Positions 10,501 to 20,399 of a DNA stretch of 26,686 nucleotides are shown here, piece by piece. Origin of the DNA: Elysia marginata. Taxonomy: Eukaryota > Mollusca > Gastropoda > Plakobranchidae. The stretch spans positions 322,112-348,797 of the forward strand of contig BMAT01004146.1 of assembly GCA_019649035.1 (NCBI GenBank), read 5' to 3'. Made by a program: the position numbers and the translations under genes. The first letter of the stretch is position 1, and every line of letters begins with the position of its first letter. A model generated the notes under the pieces. The model worked only from the letters and a program-made list of their open reading frames with translations. It did not search any database and was not told the origin of the DNA.

Positions 10501-13500
10501 GGGAATAACTTCATCCTCCACCTTTTTATACCATTACGTTCCTTTGATTGATACTATAACTTCGACGAAATACAGCACATGTCACATCTGTTACAGTAGA
10601 AAAATTCTTTTCTTAAATTATGTCTGCATCGAGTATAAATTATACAAGCCTAAATTTAAAAGAAACACAACAGTACTCTCTGTCACAAAGATTGTGCACC
10701 TCAGTTAAATAGGAAAAACAATACAAATAACAAACCATCCATGGATGTCGTTTCGCCGTTCTGTTCTTTGCGCCTCCGTTCGTGAACATAGGCTGAGATA
10801 AAGTTGTCTAGGGCATCTCCACCCTCTTCGTATTCCTTCGTTTTCTGCATTATAAAAGGGTCGCTGAGGAGAAAATAATCAGCTGATTACTTTAGTGAAT
10901 CTTGACTCACGCGGTTGTTTTAATCAAACAAAAGAGTGGCGAAAAGAGAAATTTGTCAACATTAAATCGTAATGAAATAATATTAGGACCTAAAGCTTTT
11001 TAAAATGAATATGTCTCTTTTTAGGAATGCCTTACAAGGAATCGCAGCGCTACACAGCATATATGAAAAATGACTATATGCAACAAGAAAAACTTAATTC
11101 ATTTTTTCTCTCACTTAAGCAATAAAGATTTTGTAGTTTNNNCCCCCCCCCCAGTCTTTTATCTTAATTAAAATAAAAAAAAAAATCAATCAACATAGAA
11201 TATTATGTAACAATACAAAGCTTCTGAAAAAAAATCAAAATACTAAAAAATCTTTCACCCACCCGTATAATCACTCACCCACTGGAAAAACTAAACCCTG
11301 CGACATTCACGAGCTCCACTCACCTGAACATGGCGTCCAGATCATGATGACATTGAATGTACCGTTTGGCACCGAACATATCCCCAGGTAGATGTCTCAG
11401 CCAAGGAAACACGTTAATCATGGATGTGCTGCTCACAAGTCGCACCTGGCAGTTAGAGGAGTATACACCAAAGTCAAGTCTCACCACCAAATGGGAAGTA
11501 AAATAAGCAGAATGTTTGCAAAGAGAAGGGTATAGTTATTTTCTCACTTCAACATGAAGCAAAAACTACTTTCAGTTGTTTACTACATGTCTTGAAGTTT
11601 CTTCCATCTGTGGCCTAAATATTTTATATAGTCTCGAGATATGCCATAAAAAGTGTCTCAGTGAGGTGTAACACTAGCTTTTGCCAATTGTATCTCAAGC
11701 CTTTGAAAAAAAAGTTATCCAATTTTAGAATCTTTAGTGAAAATGAATAAAAGGATACAAAACTTACACATAGATACACAAGTTTTATTTTGCTTCCATA
11801 TGAATAAACAGCAGCTCGGTATTTCTTTCTAACCATGACAACCTAATTCACCACATAAGTTGTTTTGATTGATTATCGGTTCATGAACAAAGAGGGTTAA
11901 TTTGCTACTTCGTCATAGGATTAATATTAATTATGTAACTTTAAAGACCTCAAACAAGAAAGCTTACCCTATTAGAAAGAAAAAAAAAGAGGAAGATCAG
12001 CTCTAACTTTTGATGAACGTAATCGAATCAATCGTTTTAACTAAATGTATGCAGTTCTGACTCAGAATGTTTTATAAAGGTAGGAGAGATATAGACAGAA
12101 CTTAGGGATAAATCCAAACAATATGTTACCTGTTTTATATACTGACCGCCAAAAGAAACGCAACATCGAATCTTCAATATATATAACTGAAAACTGCAAG
12201 GGATCAAATGAGACATGTGATAAATCATTTTAAAGGTTAATTATTGCTGTTTAAACTTAAAATAACGCCACGTTCATCAGTGGCCTCTGACGACGAGGAA
12301 ATTAAATTAAAGCAACAGACCCTCGATAAAGTAGATTTTTTAAAAACAGGATACTATAGGTAAAATTCCACAATGCAAACTATGCAGCAATTTTGACCAC
12401 ATTTTTACATACCTAGTCAGTAGACAAGTCTTTAGAATTTAATTACAAATCAAGACAGGCTCCGACTAATTATGTGTGTGCCCCCCTTGGGCTTCCAGTA
12501 CAGCAGCACATCGACGTCCCATCGAAGATACTAGAGTCTGTAAAAAATGTCCTGGAACAGCATTCCAGTGCCTACGTAAGGAATGTTCAAGATCCTCGGC
12601 GTTTTGAGGTTGATGGTCTTGACAGTCCAGCCTCCGCTGCAAGTAATCCCACAAATGTGCGATTGGATTAAGGTCCGGCGAAAGTGCTGGCCATGGCAGA
12701 ACTTGGACGTTGCTTTGCTCAAGAAACTGTTGAGTGTATCTGGCTGTGTGAGCTCTTGCGTTGTCTTGTTGAAAAACAATATTTCTATGCATGGCGGTGT
12801 AAGGCACCACGTGAACTTGAAGCACATCTTACACATATGTTTGCGCATTTATCGACCTTCTGTTGTGGAAAAAAACTGGCCCAATCCTATCATTGTAAGA
12901 GATAGCACCCCACATCATCAAAGATGCTCCACTCCACTTGTCGTGTTCCCTAACGCAATCTGCTTGGTATCTTTCACCGCTTCTTCTCCATACACGTACA
13001 CGGCCAGCAGCATTGTCAATGCAGAATCGAGATTCGTCACTGAATACGTCACTTCGCCATTGGATTCGATCCCACGCGGCATGTTCCTGGGCCATAGAGT
13101 ACGTTGGTGTTGGTGACGCTGGGCCAGGATGGAACCGATGTATGGGCGACGAGCACGTGGGCTAGAGGTAGATAAACGTCTTCTTACTGTGTTTGCACTT
13201 ATACGCTGATTATTTCTTCCTTTTATCTGACGTATGTTGTTCACCTGATTTCTGACAAGGTTTCTGTCTTGTCTCTGCGTAGTGCACCTAGGCCTCCCAG
13301 AACGGGGCCGATCACTCACCGTATCCGTCTCATGTAGACGTTGTCTGAGTAAAAATCGTCGTCCTGTTTACATTCATACGGAGGGAAACTTCACTGATAG
13401 GAAGACCTGCTTGGAGCAGCCCTAAAGCACGATGACGATCAAGTTCAGATTAGCGTGGCATTTTGTAAAAATAAAATCGTTTAATTCTAAAAATGGCGAA

Positions 13501-16500
13501 TAATTATTGGGCACCTTGTGTGTAATTTTGAGAATCTCGACCACGTGGTTTTTCTACACGCACGGATTTTACATTTTTTACAGGGTATTCGAAAATCGCT
13601 CACATTGACTGGCAAACCACGAACGGGACTCGGGAGTGTGCTTGAATTCATGTTCAGATATGTTACTACTCACAACACACAAAAAATCAACTCACCAACC
13701 TTTCTTTAAAGCGTGTATGGGCGTGAAAATAAGGAATGTCATGTTGCGTTTCTTTTGGCGCTCAGTATATATTCTGTCTTCACAAAACTTGATAAAACGG
13801 TTAAACCAGTCTAGAATTACCAGTCCGATTTTCTTGCGTAAAAAAGTTCAAAGTGTTTAAACATAGCGAAAAAGTATGATTTTTTAAAAGTCTTGATATT
13901 AAAAGCGCTGTTTTAAATTAAACTAAATCTTGGAAATATTTCATGTTGTTAAGACTGATAACAAAATTCACATTTTATTTAAAAGGATGATAATAAATTA
14001 AAGAGACCGAGAGATAACTTAACATTATACAATCATCGGATTAAAACAACTTCTTATTTCTCAGAAACGTTAAACTAAAAAAAAACTTTATCATCAACCT
14101 TACGCACATAAATCTTTACGCTACATAAACGAAAACTGCTCTTTTATAAATCTAAAGCTAAAAAACAGAACGAACTTATTACAGGATTTGTTCGCATTTT
14201 TTAATAAATGAGCTCTCCAAAAATAGGCTATTCAGTAAGTTATTGAAACTTCTCTTTTTTTGCGCCCCGTTTTACGAATCTTGTTCTAGACACGGCTTTA
14301 CCAAGAGATTTTAAAAGTCCCTAAGTGTGTAGATCATATGCACGTATTACCAATAAGCTTAACCGAATCACAATCTAACTATTTAGAAAAATTATCAATG
14401 TAAGCTTTTCAAGTTTAAAAAAGCCTTTTTGATATGGTTCTTCCACCTTTGCCGCATTTTTCAAGGGTTTCACAAAGAGTATCTGCATAGCGGAAAATTC
14501 TTTTGTCTTTGTGGTGCTTACTATTTTACACAGGTCAGTAGCGCTATTACAGGAAATTTTCAACATCGAAACAAAATTCATGGTTAAACATCACTAGTTT
14601 CGATCAAGCACTAGTATAACTATATTAGCATAATTTTATTACATGAACTAACTTAATCAGCAACCTAGGTCTCCTATAAGAAAGCACAGATTTACGACAA
14701 ATGAAAATGGAAACGAGGAAAAAAATAGAGATGGATTAGGCAAGCTTTTAAGTAACCAAGGCAGTTTATAACAAGACAGCATGTCATGCGACAGGGCTGG
14801 GGAGCCAGAGAGAGTCCAGGAGTGACATGGAGGAGAAAAACAGAGACTGAGACGGCAACTGCAAAGAAGACTTGGAAAGAACTTGACAAGATGACACAGG
14901 ATAGGATGGATGTGAACTGCTTTTGTTGTCGGCCTGTGGCTGCAAGGAGATGAGAGGTGAAGAAGGAGACGATTAGTTAGATTACATGTTTACATAATAA
15001 AATCAACAATAATGATAGCAAAGACAATGCTTTTTAATTATATAGGTCAAAGTTTGTGAAACATTAGCACTGACGACCTCGAAGTGGATCAACTCATAAA
15101 TTAGTATAGATATATACTATCACTACAACTTATTAGACATTTTCGAACAATGACAATGCAATTATTTTCTGTGTTTGCTTGAATACTCAAAAGCTGTGAC
15201 AGTAATGTCGTATGGTCGCTTGTGCGCTGATTCATTATAAAAAAAGCACACACACACATGCACACATAAAATTATATAAAGACTGAGTCACCTGCTCACT
15301 AAAGGTATCCATAAACTGCAGGAAATAAGGATCCTCATACTCGAACCTCTTGCCCACGATGATGGAGCAGATAATGTTTGATAAGGTAGCACTGGTTACT
15401 CGCTTCANNNNNNNNNNNNNNNNNNNNNNNNNNNNNNNNNNNNNNNNNNNNNNNNNNNNNNNNNNNNNNNNNNNNNNNNNNNNNNNNNNNNNNNNNNNNN
15501 NNNNNNNNNNNNGATAGAACAAAGAGAAAACGCGAATAAGACTCAATTGCAACAAAGAAAGTGAGAGAGAGAGAGAGAAAGAGAGAGAAGGAGAGGAATG
15601 AAGAAGGAGAGGTGGAGAAATACGGTAAAATACTGAATATTTATTGAATGAGAATAATGAAACATAAAACTATGCATAATGTGCATACCCTTATCTTGAC
15701 CTCACCTACCCTACCCCATCAAAGCCCTGTCTCACCAATACCACAAACACTCTGTTTGGGTTGTACTGATAACTAAAATTAAAAACAAAAATAAATTAAA
15801 AGAAATCCGGTGTGTGCGTTGAACTACCTCTTTCTGGATCTTCTCTGCTAGTGAGTTTTTGCCCATACCAAATTTGCGGAGAATGGACATTGAGACAGCT
15901 CTCTGTTCCCGCCACGCAGCTCCGGATGCTCCCAGTACACCTATAACATATAAGGCGTTTCATTCCTATGTCTGTATCATCAACTTGTATACATTATTAG
16001 AGTTAAGGAATCAATGATTCTGATAAAGTAGTTCTAAAGAAAGGTATCAACAGCTTTAAAACCCGAAACATTTAAATCTCCATTCTCGTTCTCTCCTATT
16101 TACCGTAACAGTATGTGAATTGTAATTTTAAGCCCAAGCCAATGTTTTGCCTGTTACATATAATCAGTATGGCAAGCGATTCAAAGGGTTTAACAAGAAT
16201 TTCCGCCAGATATTTTGTCTTAGAAAGCAATATATTTTTAATATTAATTGCTGCACACTGAGATCTCGTATGAATAAATAAAAACAACTACATGCCAACA
16301 AATTCTCAATCTGATCCCTGAAATCGCAGGGCATATACACATTTTCTTTTGGATAAAGGCATCACTTTAGTTTATTTGTTTACGAGTTGATATCAATTAA
16401 ATCCAAATAATATAAAAAGGACTACCACGATGTGTTGACATAGAGTTAAATTGTTTTTCAATTTAAGGTGTCGCCCGTGTAGTTAGTTTTTAGAGAGAAA

Positions 16501-17033
16501 AATTTGACTTTCGTCGGTTTCTTCGAGTGGCCATCACTGTATCTTCCCTATGTACCCTTTCAAATTTAAAATAAAATCATTAGTTTGTTTTTTACACAGC
16601 CTTCTTTGCAAGATAATTTTCAACCCTGTCATCTGTCTAATTAAAGCAAATAACAACATTACCTCTGTATTTTGAGAGTAACATGACAGCATTCATACTT
16701 TTCCCCATTCTAAATGTATTTTGTAGAAATTCGTAAAATTTTTATTTGCAATTTATCATACTGAATGTATCTACGTACACCTACATTTTTCCAGCAATTT
16801 GGATTTATATCACGTTTCTTTATATTATTATTAGCATATCTTTATATAGGATGTGCTGTTAGTTTTTATTGCACATTATCATATACAATGAAAAATTATA
16901 GTAGTTCTTTTTTTCTTTTATTTCGTTTTTAAATAGAACAAGCCCTACTTTCTAAATTTATTTATCTTAAAAATTGTATGCGCCTAGAGTATTTTATGTA
17001 AGATGGCAAGCGACGCTTTTACAAATAAAATTA

Positions 17034-17079
<46 letters not shown>

Positions 17080-18856
17080 TTAGACTAAGAAGCAGAAAAC
17101 AAAAAAGCAGAAAAGTAAACGCTTTATGTTTTCATATGGTTGTGATATAATCTATTCTTACCATGCTTCAACCCCCCCCCCCCCCAACCCCCTTCCTTCT
17201 CTTTCTGCAAGATTTCAGAGAAAATTTTAAAACTAAAACCTAGACATCGCTATGTACGGCAATGATTATTTAACTTTTAAAATGAAGTTGAAGAAGTGAG
17301 AGGCCGTGTTTGCATGTATCCAGTACCGGTACCTGTACATGTACTTGTACTAAATAATTAATGCACTTTATACACTTTATAACAGCTCCTTGTTCAGCAA
17401 GATGTACCTTTCGTCCCGTCATGTACAACTGTCGTGGCATAGCCCCCCGGGGGTCGGTCCACAAAATGGTCTCCGTTCTTGATGAGGGCCTCCTTCAGCA
17501 CGCTGTAGCCACATAACACGACAAGCGGCTGGCGTCCCATATACAGACGAAACACATCGCCGACGCTTTACTCAAGGAGAAAATACAGTCATTAGTGCAT
17601 CCGTCTGTTTCAGGCAGGTTTAAAATTTTGTTTGTGTTAAGAATTGAGTTTCTTTCACGTATATAAATTTGCTTGTAATGGTATACGTTATGCCCAGTAT
17701 TCAAGATAGGTGTATTTAACAGACCTTGTGAAATGGTATGTAACAATAGATATCATGTATATATATATATACACTGTACCCATTTATGTTTCGAATGATG
17801 GTTAAGGTCTTTGACGAGCATTATATTGATTACTCCTAGTGCAAGTGCATAGAGAAAAGGCCTTAAATTTTCTGAGACATGAGCTGAGAAGATGATAGTA
17901 AATGGCTAAGGTGGGAAATAAAATGCAACGAAAATTACATTGATCTTCTGGGTAATGGTGACATGTATATCTCTCATAACTGTTGATTCAACAAATTCGA
18001 AACAGCACCAAACTGCCGTTACTCGATACGGAAAAGGTGACAAAAGACGACAGAAAAGAGAGGGTGTTTTCTCGAGACACCTGAAGAGATTTGTAGTCAC
18101 CCAATTTTGATAGGTTCACAGCTAGCAATAAGAGCCGCTGAACCGGGAAAGTTATAAGACTAAAGAAGAATATTATTTTGAGAGCAGAAAGAATGGCTGA
18201 CAAGATTTCATATGACGAGAGCTTTGAAACAACGGACACGCCTAGAACTTTGGCTCGAGAGGCCACATTTTGTGCTGGCAGCAAAGTTTTAAAATTTGAC
18301 AAAGATTGTTTCAGCACTTCAATTGTTTAACTGGTGGACGACAAGTATGGCTTATGAATCTACCTGTGCTTTAATCTGATGTTCCACAGATGCTAATGCA
18401 AAGAGAATTATTGTCCTGGGAGTAATCGAATTTTGTAAGCACCGAGCGGTAAAAAAAGCTCCAAGATTTCAATTAAAAAGTGTTTTCTATCATGTTTAAG
18501 CTTCTTTAATGTTTCATAAAAATGCAAGAGGAGCGGTGAAAAGAAATGTATCTACAATAGTAATTATATAGTTTAGAGTGACAAAGCAGTTTTTAAAATA
18601 AAATGATAGCACAATATGATAAAGAGGCTGCTATGCCAGTAATTGCTCACGTTGACCTCCATTCCTGCATCTGTTGTCTCCGGTTTTCTCCAAGGTAAGG
18701 TAAGTGACCCAACAGGAAATGTGGCCTGCCTGGCACAGGAGGCAAATTGGGCGACTCAGTGAGCCAGGTCTGTATTAACATCACTAGCATCACTACAGCG
18801 ACCATGATAACAACTGTCCATAGGTCCAGGAGACCCAAAATATCCGTCAACGACAT
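7352..18856 (-). CDS. Cytochrome P450, CYP2-clan type (10 exons, one partly in a gap)
   Basis: Predicted membrane-anchored haem monooxygenase of the endoplasmic reticulum, inserting one oxygen of O2 into lipophilic substrates with electrons from P450 reductase. Joined exons: 18856-18651, 17565-17408, 15940-15828, about 15440-15292 (start hidden in Ns), 11445-11324, 10863-10736, 10257-10142, 9627-9500, 8135-7939, 7542-7352. All visible junctions are GT-AG and reading phases agree. If exon 4 is about 150 nt, the protein is about 502 residues, normal for the family. Features in order: N-terminal hydrophobic anchor (about 10-32), proline hinge [11 protein letters not shown]-helix WREQR, I-helix [10 protein letters not shown]-helix ETQR (ExxR), FRPERF, and haem loop FSMGRRVCLG with the cysteine ligand. 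Sequence style ([14 protein letters not shown], NLDSVLLDE) points to the CYP2 clan. The substrate and exact subfamily cannot be told. No coding break was found outside the gap. Confidence 0.93.
7858..7906. repeat. (AAG)n and (GA)n microsatellite in P450 intron 9
   Basis: AAG triplets followed by GA dinucleotides, 33 bases from the exon 9 donor. On the transcribed strand it is a CT/CTT tract, which explains a serine-rich extension of the exon 9 open frame. Confidence 0.9.
7939..8135 (-). CDS. P450 exon 9: PERF region
   Basis: Acceptor GATACAG, donor GTAAGT. It encodes [20 protein letters not shown] then [40 protein letters not shown] and FVPFSM. FRPERF is the meander PERF motif. The exon ends inside the haem-loop motif, so the next exon completes FSMG. 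197 nt. Confidence 0.95.
8566..9110 (+). mobile_element. tRNA-derived SINE carrying a nested insertion
   Basis: The head contains an RNA polymerase III A box, TGGCAGAGTGG at 8576-8586, and a B box, GGTTCGATTC at 8620-8629, at tRNA-like spacing. The body follows (ACCCACCTGTAAAATGGGTA) and the A/T-rich tail ATTAAAATAGTGTATAAAAT ends near 9110. It has no tRNA acceptor stem pairing at the 3' side, so it is a SINE and not a tRNA gene. It lies in P450 intron 8, opposite to the gene, and is split by the insertion at 8864-9061. The outer target duplication was not identified. Confidence 0.75.
8864..9061 (-). mobile_element. Retroposed insert within the SINE, 5'-truncated
   Basis: A 14-base direct repeat GCCAAATTTCCCGA flanks this 198-base segment exactly (8850-8863 and 9062-9075), as a target-site duplication would. 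On the minus strand the insert begins AGAGGTCGCGGGTTCGAAAC, which holds a B-box-like GGTTCGAA but no A box, so it looks like a tRNA-derived SINE that lost its 5' end. It runs to a 3' end near TACCCTTCAA. Confidence 0.65.
9500..9627 (-). CDS. P450 exon 8: K helix ExxR
   Basis: Acceptor CACACAG, donor GTAAGG. It encodes [20 protein letters not shown] then [20 protein letters not shown] and [15 protein letters not shown] carries the invariant ExxR salt bridge (E-T-Q-R). 128 nt, ending two bases into Ser. Confidence 0.94.
10142..10257 (-). CDS. P450 exon 7: I helix, oxygen activation
   Basis: Acceptor TTTCAG, donor GTAAGC. It encodes [20 protein letters not shown] then [25 protein letters not shown] is the I-helix A/G-G-x-E/D-T-T motif that delivers protons to the bound oxygen. 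Acidic and threonine residues are intact, consistent with a working enzyme. Confidence 0.95.
10736..10863 (-). CDS. P450 exon 6: G-H region
   Basis: Acceptor CTCCTCAG, donor GTTTGT (GT present but weaker than the others). It encodes [20 protein letters not shown] then [20 protein letters not shown] and SMD. DNFISAYxxE resembles the DFIDAYLxE segment before the I helix. 128 nt. Confidence 0.9.
11140..11142. other. Three ambiguous bases beside a poly-C run
   Basis: NNN followed by about ten C residues in P450 intron 5. Probably a homopolymer sequencing problem. Confidence 0.9.
11324..11445 (-). CDS. P450 exon 5: F-G region
   Basis: Acceptor CTGCCAG, donor GTGAGT. It encodes [20 protein letters not shown] then [20 protein letters not shown]. 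NVFPWLRxLPGD is the conserved F-G segment that contributes to the substrate channel. 122 nt, ending two bases into a Ser codon. Intron 4 upstream is the largest (about 3.8 kb) and contains the Tc1-like element. Confidence 0.92.
12138..13768 (-). mobile_element. Tc1/mariner-like DNA transposon, inactive
   Basis: Terminal inverted repeats of about 30 bases are present: TACTGACCGCCAAAAGAAAC followed by GCAACAT at about 12137-12166 and its complement at 13741-13770, with one mismatch (GACC versus GAGC). Both sides lie in TATA, consistent with TA target duplication but leaving the exact ends uncertain by a few bases. About 1.63 kb, a usual Tc1 length. The interior is a degraded minus-strand transposase. 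It sits in P450 intron 4 in the same orientation as the gene. Confidence 0.92.
12466..13461 (-). pseudogene. Tc1-like transposase pseudogene
   Basis: It once encoded a DDE transposase of about 330 residues. The likely start is ATG at 13461-13459, but codon 4 is TAA (13452-13450). A helix-turn-helix part follows ([26 protein letters not shown]), then a frame change near 13345 into [13 protein letters not shown] and a second near 13097, where one base seems lost between RHQHQRTLW and AQEHAAWDR. The catalytic region shows [10 protein letters not shown] (first Asp), an in-frame TAA at 12831-12829, FQQDNARAH (second Asp) and [14 protein letters not shown]. The last has Ala (codon 12660-12658) where Tc1 enzymes have the catalytic Glu. 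It is therefore non-functional several times over. Antisense open frames here are shadows. Confidence 0.9.
13771..15291. other. P450 intron 4, remainder
   Basis: Intron sequence between the transposon and exon 4. Nothing recognised. A minus-strand frame at 14692-14889 begins with a signal-peptide-like run but ends without domain features. Confidence 0.6.
15292..15407 (-). CDS. P450 exon 4 (5' part lost in assembly gap)
   Basis: The visible part encodes [20 protein letters not shown] then [18 protein letters not shown], matching the E-helix SNIICSIxxGKRFEY motif of CYP2 proteins. The donor is GTGACT at 15291. The exon starts inside the N run. Since neighbouring exons are in phase 0, its length must be a multiple of three; about 34 bases are probably missing if it has the 150-nt length usual for this exon in CYP2 genes. 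Confidence 0.88.
15408..15512. other. Assembly gap of 105 N
   Basis: Unresolved bases that hide the 5' end of P450 exon 4 and its splice acceptor. The true length may differ from 105. GA-rich sequence follows at about 15558-15600, which may explain the assembly failure. Confidence 0.98.
15558..15600. repeat. GA-rich microsatellite
   Basis: Imperfect GAGAGA run in P450 intron 3, close to the assembly gap. Confidence 0.8.
15828..15940 (-). CDS. P450 exon 3: C helix
   Basis: Acceptor TTATAG, donor GTAGTT. It encodes [20 protein letters not shown] then [23 protein letters not shown] is the C-helix WxxxR motif whose Trp and Arg contact a haem propionate. LRxFGMGKxSLxEKIxxE is a CYP2-family hallmark. 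113 nt, ending in phase 0. Confidence 0.92.
16930..17033 (+). mobile_element. LINE 3' end (CR1/L2-like tail)
   Basis: The stretch TTGTATGCGCCTAGAGTATT, followed by GATGGCAAGCGACGCTTT and ACAAATAAAATTAAATAAT, has the form of a CR1/L2-type LINE 3' end that terminates in short tandem repeats. The 5' part was not recognised, so this is a truncated copy. Family assignment rests on resemblance only. Confidence 0.45.
17034..17078. repeat. (AAT)n microsatellite
   Basis: About 14 AAT units directly continuing the LINE-like 3' end, as expected if the array grew from its tail. Confidence 0.95.
17172..17185. repeat. Poly-C tract
   Basis: About 14 consecutive C residues in P450 intron 2, followed by AACCCCC. 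Confidence 0.9.
17408..17565 (-). CDS. P450 exon 2: A/B helix region
   Basis: Begins after AG at 17567-17566, completing a Thr codon, and ends before GTACAT. It encodes [20 protein letters not shown] then [20 protein letters not shown] and [12 protein letters not shown]. The G-V/I-F-R-L and FxDRPP patterns are typical of CYP2-clan A helix to B helix. It ends one base into a Gly codon. An adjacent open frame reading VDRPP in a shifted frame is a shadow. Confidence 0.9.
17757..17772. repeat. (AT)n microsatellite
   Basis: Short TA dinucleotide run in P450 intron 1. Confidence 0.85.
18651..18856 (-). CDS. P450 exon 1: signal anchor and proline hinge
   Basis: The ATG is at 18856-18854, with A at -3. 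The exon encodes 68 full codons plus two bases. A hydrophobic stretch ([20 protein letters not shown]) serves as the uncleaved ER anchor. It is followed by [20 protein letters not shown], the proline-rich hinge that orients the catalytic domain. The donor is GTGAGC at 18650. No clear TATA box was seen upstream, so the 5' UTR and promoter are not placed. Confidence 0.9.
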
Positions 18857-20395
18857 GTTCGCTCTTCTGTATGTGTGATCAGTTTAAGCTTATTTTCTAT
18901 TCCATACAAATCGAATAAGTAGCCTATTTGTTTTTAAATCCATTATATGTCAGAATTTAGCTGAAGTAAAACAAAGCAACTCTGAACTGCAGTGGTTTGC
19001 TATTAAGAAGTTAAAAATGAGGATGTTTTTGGGTTGTACTGATTTTGAGTGCGATCAAGTCGATTTTTTCCCTTTGAGTCACTCAAAAATTTTTTGCAGA
19101 GCAGTATGATTTAGTTCAAGAGATCTGCAGCATCAATACATTTTATAGGCTCTATAGTTTTCTTTGTTGTTTTTGAAAAAAAAATTCTTATTAACACAGG
19201 CTAAAGCTTCGGCACCTTAAGACATAGGCTAAGATAATACAAGTTAAAAAACTTGCAAACTGAAACACAATGGTCTTGCTCTTTTTTACATTGGATATAG
19301 ATTTTCTCTTAAATTTTCAATGACATAAAAGAGCAAATGGCGTGTCTCAAACTTATGTTGAATGTCATCATTGATATGAATAACTTGCAAGGAAAATAAA
19401 AACGAAAACGTCAATCTGTTTATTAAAAATAAACAAAAGAGTACACCCTAATTGTGGACCCTTTTATCATTGTTTCGATTTTAACAGTCTCTGTAAAAAC
19501 TAGAGTTGAAAATGGTGAAGAGTTTGGTTGTTTAAATGCCTAGATCATTCGCTAGATCAGTGCACCCAACATGTATTAAAAGGAAAACGTGAATACTTGC
19601 ACAAGAAATATTAATTGAATGGGTCAGTGCATAGTTAGCGTGCAAGATAAAGAATTTCGCCCTTGAAAATCCTAGCTTATTTTCCGGCCATACGATTTCG
19701 GCGTGCTAAAATTAGAACAGCATAGTCTATAGGTGACATTGTCAAAGGATCCAAATTGACTAGAATGCCGATCACACCGCTCGAGGTCTAATCTCAAAAT
19801 CTCTTTTCCATTAAGTTTTTGGGTGATACATTTTTAAAACATTGTCAGGTTTTTATTATTTCGTTTTTAATACCTTTTTGGACCGGGATCGGTGTAAATC
19901 AAAGTGAATTATAAATAGTGCGAGACGCATAGCAGAAGAGCTATAGAAAGGAGGAGAAAAACAGCAATAGGGAAAAAACTAAAGTGGTTCTTAACGACTT
20001 GGAAAAAATCTAAGACAATACTGTTATAAAAACGGAGATGATATGCATACTGAGAGAAGCAAACGAAGTTAATATAAATAGATAGGATACACAATTTATG
20101 AGGAGAAACAAAAAAGCAACTTTAAAAACTCCCCATCTGTCTTCCGAATGGGCCGTGTACACCAAAACTTTTTATGAAAATATATAGGCTATTCATAGTG
20201 CTCTTTGGAACTCATGTAAGGCTATTTTTTTTATTCATCTCATGATTTAGACGGCCAACCAAAATGTTGTGCTTAAGAGTTTCCCACCCTCTGCTCATCA
20301 AAGGCACTTTAGTTGAAGAAAGGTAGGCCAATTATTGCAACTGATCGCTCGATAAAATGTTTGTTTTATGAAAAAGGGTTTATATCATTATATGA
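18857..20395. other. Upstream of P450; nothing recognised
   Basis: This region must contain the P450 promoter and 5' UTR, but I see no clear TATA box or other regulatory motif. Open frames here have no supporting features. Confidence 0.5.
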
Positions 20396-20399
20396 AAAT

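Noticed and set aside
12583..13116. 177-codon plus-strand open frame
   Set aside because: It is antisense to the Tc1 transposase, whose motifs are on the minus strand.
14692..14889. Small secreted-protein-like frame with a hydrophobic start
   Set aside because: It lies within a P450 intron in purine-rich sequence and shows no cleavage-site or domain support after the hydrophobic run.
17270..17464. Open frame beginning near the end of P450 exon 2
   Set aside because: It reads the exon in a shifted frame; the correct frame gives [18 protein letters not shown] and joins both neighbours in phase.
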